Source: Paenilisteria newyorkensis
GTDB lineage: Bacteria; Bacillota; Bacilli; Lactobacillales; Listeriaceae
Assembly: GCF_000766145.1 (NCBI RefSeq)
Contig: NZ_JNFB01000045.1
Coordinates: 1-64,000, forward strand
Length of the DNA stretch: 64,000 nt
Reading direction: 5' to 3'
Shown: piece by piece, positions 60,604-64,000 of the stretch
Position numbering within the stretch: position 1 is the first letter of the stretch
Layout: each line of letters opens with the position of its first letter
The notes under the pieces: model-generated
The model's database searches: none
What the model saw: only the letters and a program-made list of their open reading frames with translations
What the model was told of the DNA's origin: nothing
Translations under genes and position numbers: made by a program

Positions 60604-61162
60604 ATTGATATTTACTATAAAGCCGATCCGCCTGGTCTCTCAATTCCTTCATGTCTTGGCGCGCTTTATTCAATTTTTCATCCGATTCGTTTTTAGCTGA
60701 ATTTAACTGAGTGGCTTGCGTGTTCAACGTATCAACTTGCGCTTTATATTGGTCTCGCTCAGATTTTAGCTGATTAATCGTATTGTTCAGCTGGCTAATC
60801 TGATTATTCAATGCGCTAACATCATTATTTTTTTGATTCACTTCATTTTGTTTGTTTTGCAGTTCTGTCATTTTCGTATTCAATTCTTGTTGTTTTGCTG
60901 CAATTTGATTATCTTTATCAGTTAATTGGTTTTTCACATTTTGAATGTCGTTCGTCAATTCATTAATTTTTTGTGTGTTATCCTGTTTGGTTTGCGTCAA
61001 TTGCCCGATTTTTTGATCCGCCCAAGTCAACACTTCGGAAACCCTAGCCTTGTCGCTTTCTCCGCCCCATAAAATCACACTCGCGCCCAGTACAAGTGTC
61101 CCCGTCCCAAATACCATCAACGCTACCAACATAACAACTGTAAACCTCTTCATTTTCCGCAT
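60602..61162 (-). CDS. Membrane-anchored coiled-coil protein
   Basis: 186 residues from ATG 61162 with AAGGGG nine bases upstream (the frame's TTG at 61171 is too close). One N-terminal helix (FTVVMLVALMVFGTGTLVLG) anchors it, or acts as signal peptide; residues about 45-185 are one long coiled coil rich in Q, N and K (QKINELTNDIQNVKNQL, NNQISQLNNTINQLKSERDQ). It would project outward from the membrane. A structural or cell-envelope role is likely; no family beyond coiled coil. Confidence 0.85.
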   Translation of the reverse strand: MRKMKRFTVVMLVALMVFGTGTLVLGASVILWGGESDKARVSEVLTWADQKIGQLTQTKQDNTQKINELTNDIQNVKNQLTDKDNQIAAKQQELNTKMTELQNKQNEVNQKNNDVSALNNQISQLNNTINQLKSERDQYKAQVDTLNTQATQLNSAKNESDEKLNKARQDMKELRDQADRLYSKYQ

Positions 61163-61464
61163 GATTTTCAACCCCTTTTTAGTGTTTTAGATGAAAAATT
61201 CCGACTTTTTAAGTATAATCAGAGAAATTCAACTAAGCGTAATATCTTAAATGTTAATAAGTTAATACTGAATTATACCACTGCGCCTAAATGTTGAAAC
61301 CTCGAAAATAAATTTATTTTAAAAAAAATGTTAGCCTTGCGCAAATTGTTAAGTTTATGTAAATAAGTCCCTAGTATGATATAGAATGAACCAAAAATAT
61401 GTTACAATAGAAGCTAACTGTGACTAAATAGAAAGCAGAAATTAAGTTAGGACGTGATAGGTTC

Positions 61465-62124
61465 GTGGATATTATCCAAGCGATGATCAGTTTTATCATC
61501 CATATTGATCAGCATCTTGTTGAAATTATCAATACATTTGGCATTTGGACATATGTCATTATTTTCTTAATTATATTTGTAGAAACGGGACTCGTTATTT
61601 TCCCATTTTTGCCAGGAGATTCCCTACTTTTCGCAGCGGGCGCCTTGGCAGTATTACCAGGATCGGAGCTCAATATTGTCATCCTCCTCATCGTCTTGTG
61701 GGTAGCCGCAGTACTTGGCGACACCGTCAACTACCATATCGGTAAAAAAGTCGGCACTTCGATTCCACCAGACAGCTGGCTCGGCAAATTTATCAATCAA
61801 GAAAAAATGGACAAAGCTGAAGCGTTCTTCAACAAGCATGGCGGTAAAACAATTTTCATCGCGCGTTTCATGCCATTCATCCGTACTTTCGCGCCATTCG
61901 TAGCCGGTGCAAGTCGCATGAATTACCGTTATTTCTTAAACTACAACCTACTAGGCGCAACAGTCTGGGTACTACTTTGTACGATGGCCGGCTATTTCTT
62001 CGGGAACATCCCAGTCGTAAAAGATAACTTCTCACTCGTTGTACTAGGCATTATTTTCGTATCAATTTTACCGATGATTTTCTCGTTTGTTAAGAGTAAA
62101 ATGGACAGTCGGAAAGCTAAATAA
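61465..62124 (+). CDS. DedA-family membrane protein
   Basis: 219 residues from GTG 61465. DedA/SNARE-associated pattern: FVETGLVIFPFLPGDSLLFA near the start, FFNKHGGKTIFIARFMPFIR and TFAPFVAGASRMNYRYFL in the middle, then two C-terminal membrane helices. DedA proteins act as lipid (undecaprenyl-phosphate or phospholipid) scramblases/transporters and maintain membrane potential. Ends at a terminator. Confidence 0.95.
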   Translation: MDIIQAMISFIIHIDQHLVEIINTFGIWTYVIIFLIIFVETGLVIFPFLPGDSLLFAAGALAVLPGSELNIVILLIVLWVAAVLGDTVNYHIGKKVGTSIPPDSWLGKFINQEKMDKAEAFFNKHGGKTIFIARFMPFIRTFAPFVAGASRMNYRYFLNYNLLGATVWVLLCTMAGYFFGNIPVVKDNFSLVVLGIIFVSILPMIFSFVKSKMDSRKAK

Positions 62125-62137
62125 GTGATTGGAAAAG

Positions 62138-62174
62138 TAGATGAACCCTGATTCGCGGTTTCGTCTATTTTTTT
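62138..62174 (+). terminator. Terminator of the dedA-type gene
   Basis: TAGATGAA...CC (62138-62148) pairs with GG...TTCGTCTA (to 62167), followed by seven T residues. Confidence 0.75.
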
Positions 62175-62182
62175 ATGGCTAT

Positions 62183-62308
62183 ATCCTTGACTTATTTGAA
62201 AGGAGCACCAAAATACAGCCAAATATCATTGGAGAGCAGATACAAATCACAGTAAATAATAACTATGCAAAAGCTACCGTAGTAGGATTCCGTTTTATAG
62301 AATTATGA
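62183..62308 (+). pseudogene. Possible gene remnant, C-terminal fragment
   Basis: An open frame without start codon for 41 residues, ending NNNYAKATVVGFRFIEL and a stop. Its composition looks coding (mixed beta-strand pattern) and there is no ribosome site, so it may be the tail of a lost gene. Weak evidence; chance is possible. The following 330 bases to the chitinase start show no gene. Confidence 0.25.
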
Positions 62309-62466
62309 ACATAAAATCTAAAATTCCTAATAAAAATCCAACTAATAGTTTCAATCTAGCTCTGAATAATGCATTTAGAAACTCATAATTAGCATTAAAA
62401 GACAACCTGTGTAAATAAAAACCAACCGTGTAAGTAGTGTGTGTAACAAAAATTACATCCAAAATG

Positions 62467-62500
62467 CGATGTTAACGCTTTCTTGTTTGGCACAATACTT
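62467..62500 (+). promoter_or_regulatory. cre-like site and promoter region of the second chitinase
   Basis: TGTTAACGCTTTCTTG (62469-62484) resembles a CcpA cre site with two mismatches, and CATAATAC near 62502 could be the -10 region. The leader to the ATG is then about 130 bases. In L. monocytogenes a chitinase mRNA leader is controlled by a small RNA, so the long leader is of interest. Confidence 0.45.
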
Positions 62501-62640
62501 GCATAATACATAAGTGACCAGAATTTAGTACACGGTAAAAGGGGGATCTAACGGGGGATTTTTGAAATTCTGGGTTTAGAAATTGCAGAGAAAGTAGGCA
62601 TACCGTAAGCAGAACGCAAAAATTATGAAGAGGTGAAGAA

Positions 62641-64000
62641 ATGAAAAAGGTAACAAAGAGGGTTGTAAGTGTAGTCTCGGTGTTGTTGTTAGTCGTTTCG
62701 TTATTTGCGTCATCCGTTCTAGGTAGTGTAGGGAATTCTTCTGTGAAAGCTAAAGCCGCAACCACATCGCAATACAGAAATGTGATGTATTATGGAGATT
62801 GGTCCATTTGGGGCGGGGAAGGTCAGTTTTATCCGAAAGATATACCAGCAGAGCAATTAACACATCTAAACTTTGCGTTTCTTGATTTCGATAGTAACGG
62901 AAACTTGAAATTCACAGACAAAGATGCAGCAGTTGGCGCACCAGTTGGGCAAGATGGAGTTCAATGGGGCGGAGCAAATGCGGGTATTTTAAACGCGTTA
63001 CAAGAGTTGAGAGCAAAAAATCCGAATATGAAAATCGGTATCTCCATTGGCGGTTGGTCGAAATCTGGTGACTTCTCTGCAATCGGAGAAAATGCCACAG
63101 CGCGTGCTAATTTTGTAAGCAATGTCATGAAATTTATCAAATATACAAATATGGATTTTGTCGATCTAGATTGGGAATATCCTGCATCTGTTCGTGCCGC
63201 TGACTTAGTGGACAATAAGAACGATGAAGGTACACCAAACGCAAAACCAGCGGATAAACAAAACTATATTACGCTTCTTCAAGACCTGCGTACGGCTTTA
63301 GATAAGCAAGGTGTAGATGTGAAGAAAAAATATGAGTTATCTGTAGCGTTACCAGCGTCTCAAGGCATGCTTGCAAACGGTGTCGATGTGGCGAAACTTT
63401 TCAATGTTGTTGATTTTGCGAACATCATGACGTACGATATGAACGGTGCTTGGACTCCGAATAGTGCGCATCATACGGCGCTTTACGGCAACCCGGCGGA
63501 TCCTAATTATAGCGATGGTTTCTCTGTGGACCAAACGGTGAAATATCTGAAGAGCCAAGGTGCAGCATCTGAAAAAATCGTTGTCGGCGCAGCATTCTAC
63601 ACACGTGGTTGGAACAAAGTGGAAGCGGGTACGAGCACTACGCAACCAGGGCTTTTCCAAGCAGCTACAAAAAATAACAAAGATGCAGACTTAGGAGCAA
63701 CATACGGCGCTCCAAACGAAAAACCACTAGCAACAGGTGACGGTGGTCGTGCAGGCGGAGTTTGGGCATATAAGAGCATCGATGCTTTGAAAGCCAAATC
63801 ACCAACGTTAGTCGAATACTGGGATGACGTGGCAAAAGCGCCATATCTATACAGCAAAACGACTGGCGAATTCTACACTTATGACAATGTTCGTTCTGTC
63901 ACTGCCAAAGCGCAATACGTGAAAGATAATAATTTGGGCGGAATGATTTCGTGGATGCAATCTCAAGATAAAGAAACCACGTCAACAAAACGCGATGAAT
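62641..64000 (+). CDS. Second GH18 chitinase (5' part, runs off the window)
   Basis: Starts at ATG 62641 behind GAGGTG and is open to the window edge, 453 codons. Signal peptide (VVSVVSVLLLVVSLFASSVL, cleavage near AKAATT), then a GH18 domain with catalytic FVDLDWEYPAS at about residue 175, followed by AAFYTRGWNKVEAG and NNLGGMISWMQSQDK. It is closely similar over its whole visible length to the chitinase at 10823-13099, including the linker to the post-catalytic domain. The codon use differs (more A-ending codons), so the two paralogues are not a recent duplication. C-terminal domains are outside the window. Confidence 0.97.
   Translation, partial: MKKVTKRVVSVVSVLLLVVSLFASSVLGSVGNSSVKAKAATTSQYRNVMYYGDWSIWGGEGQFYPKDIPAEQLTHLNFAFLDFDSNGNLKFTDKDAAVGAPVGQDGVQWGGANAGILNALQELRAKNPNMKIGISIGGWSKSGDFSAIGENATARANFVSNVMKFIKYTNMDFVDLDWEYPASVRAADLVDNKNDEGTPNAKPADKQNYITLLQDLRTALDKQGVDVKKKYELSVALPASQGMLANGVDVAKLFNVVDFANIMTYDMNGAWTPNSAHHTALYGNPADPNYSDGFSVDQTVKYLKSQGAASEKIVVGAAFYTRGWNKVEAGTSTTQPGLFQAATKNNKDADLGATYGAPNEKPLATGDGGRAGGVWAYKSIDALKAKSPTLVEYWDDVAKAPYLYSKTTGEFYTYDNVRSVTAKAQYVKDNNLGGMISWMQSQDKETTSTKRDE

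Overview
The window looks like chromosomal DNA of a low-G+C Gram-positive from the Listeriaceae, most likely a Listeria species in the broad sense. Evidence: a qoxABCD-type aa3 quinol oxidase operon, an L-rhamnose operon, a Listeria-type secreted adhesin with a pectate-lyase-like domain and Ig modules, chitinases plus an AA10 LPMO, and three small CU-rich RNA genes resembling the Listeria LhrC family. The species cannot be fixed from the sequence alone. No rRNA, tRNA, CRISPR array or complete insertion sequence was seen.

Layout. 1-430: 3' end of a CoA-disulfide-reductase/rhodanese gene. 540-7750: an AT-rich accessory island with a serine recombinase, a compact type I toxin-antitoxin module (36-aa holin-like toxin and convergent antisense RNA), a gene broken at a T8 run, an orphan XRE regulator, unknown genes, and a DUF6414-like/AAA+ ATPase pair followed by a possibly DUF932-like gene. 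This island is the best place for an undescribed (perhaps defensive) system. 7.7-13.1 kb: xylA-xylB with promoter and XylR-type operator, then a cell-wall-anchored GH18 chitinase. 13.2-19.4 kb: lipoprotein, methyltransferase, a WYL regulator divergent from a GyrI-like protein, aldA, a SatD/DUF3307-like pair behind twin operators, and the LPMO. 19.7-24 kb: qoxABCD. 24.3-26.3 kb: an ArsR-controlled ABC exporter. 26.4-33.9 kb: DeoR regulator divergent from rhaB-rhaA-rhaD-rhaM-permease-fucO; FucO here and AldA at 15.9 kb are the two usual sinks for the lactaldehyde made. 33.9-36.3 kb: three LhrC-like RNAs interleaved with an S66 peptidase, a YdeI-like protein and a small unknown.

36.4-58.4 kb is a surface region: an Mga-like regulator, a PrfA/Crp-like regulator behind a leader rich in minimal ORFs, a 1691-aa adhesin, a lipoprotein, then a co-directional run of UDP-sugar dehydrogenase, several glycosyltransferases, a coiled-coil protein, two serine-hydrolase-like proteins (one split from its beta domain, one fused to it), a TagG/TagH-type polymer exporter and a small Crp-like regulator. 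Together these look like synthesis, tailoring and export of a surface glycopolymer. 58.4-64 kb: bacterial nitric oxide synthase with raised G+C, small membrane and coiled-coil proteins, a DedA protein, and the 5' part of a second GH18 chitinase closely similar to the first.

Three long imperfect hairpin elements (about 23.98, 30.90 and 59.61 kb) share sequence blocks and form a dispersed repeat family.
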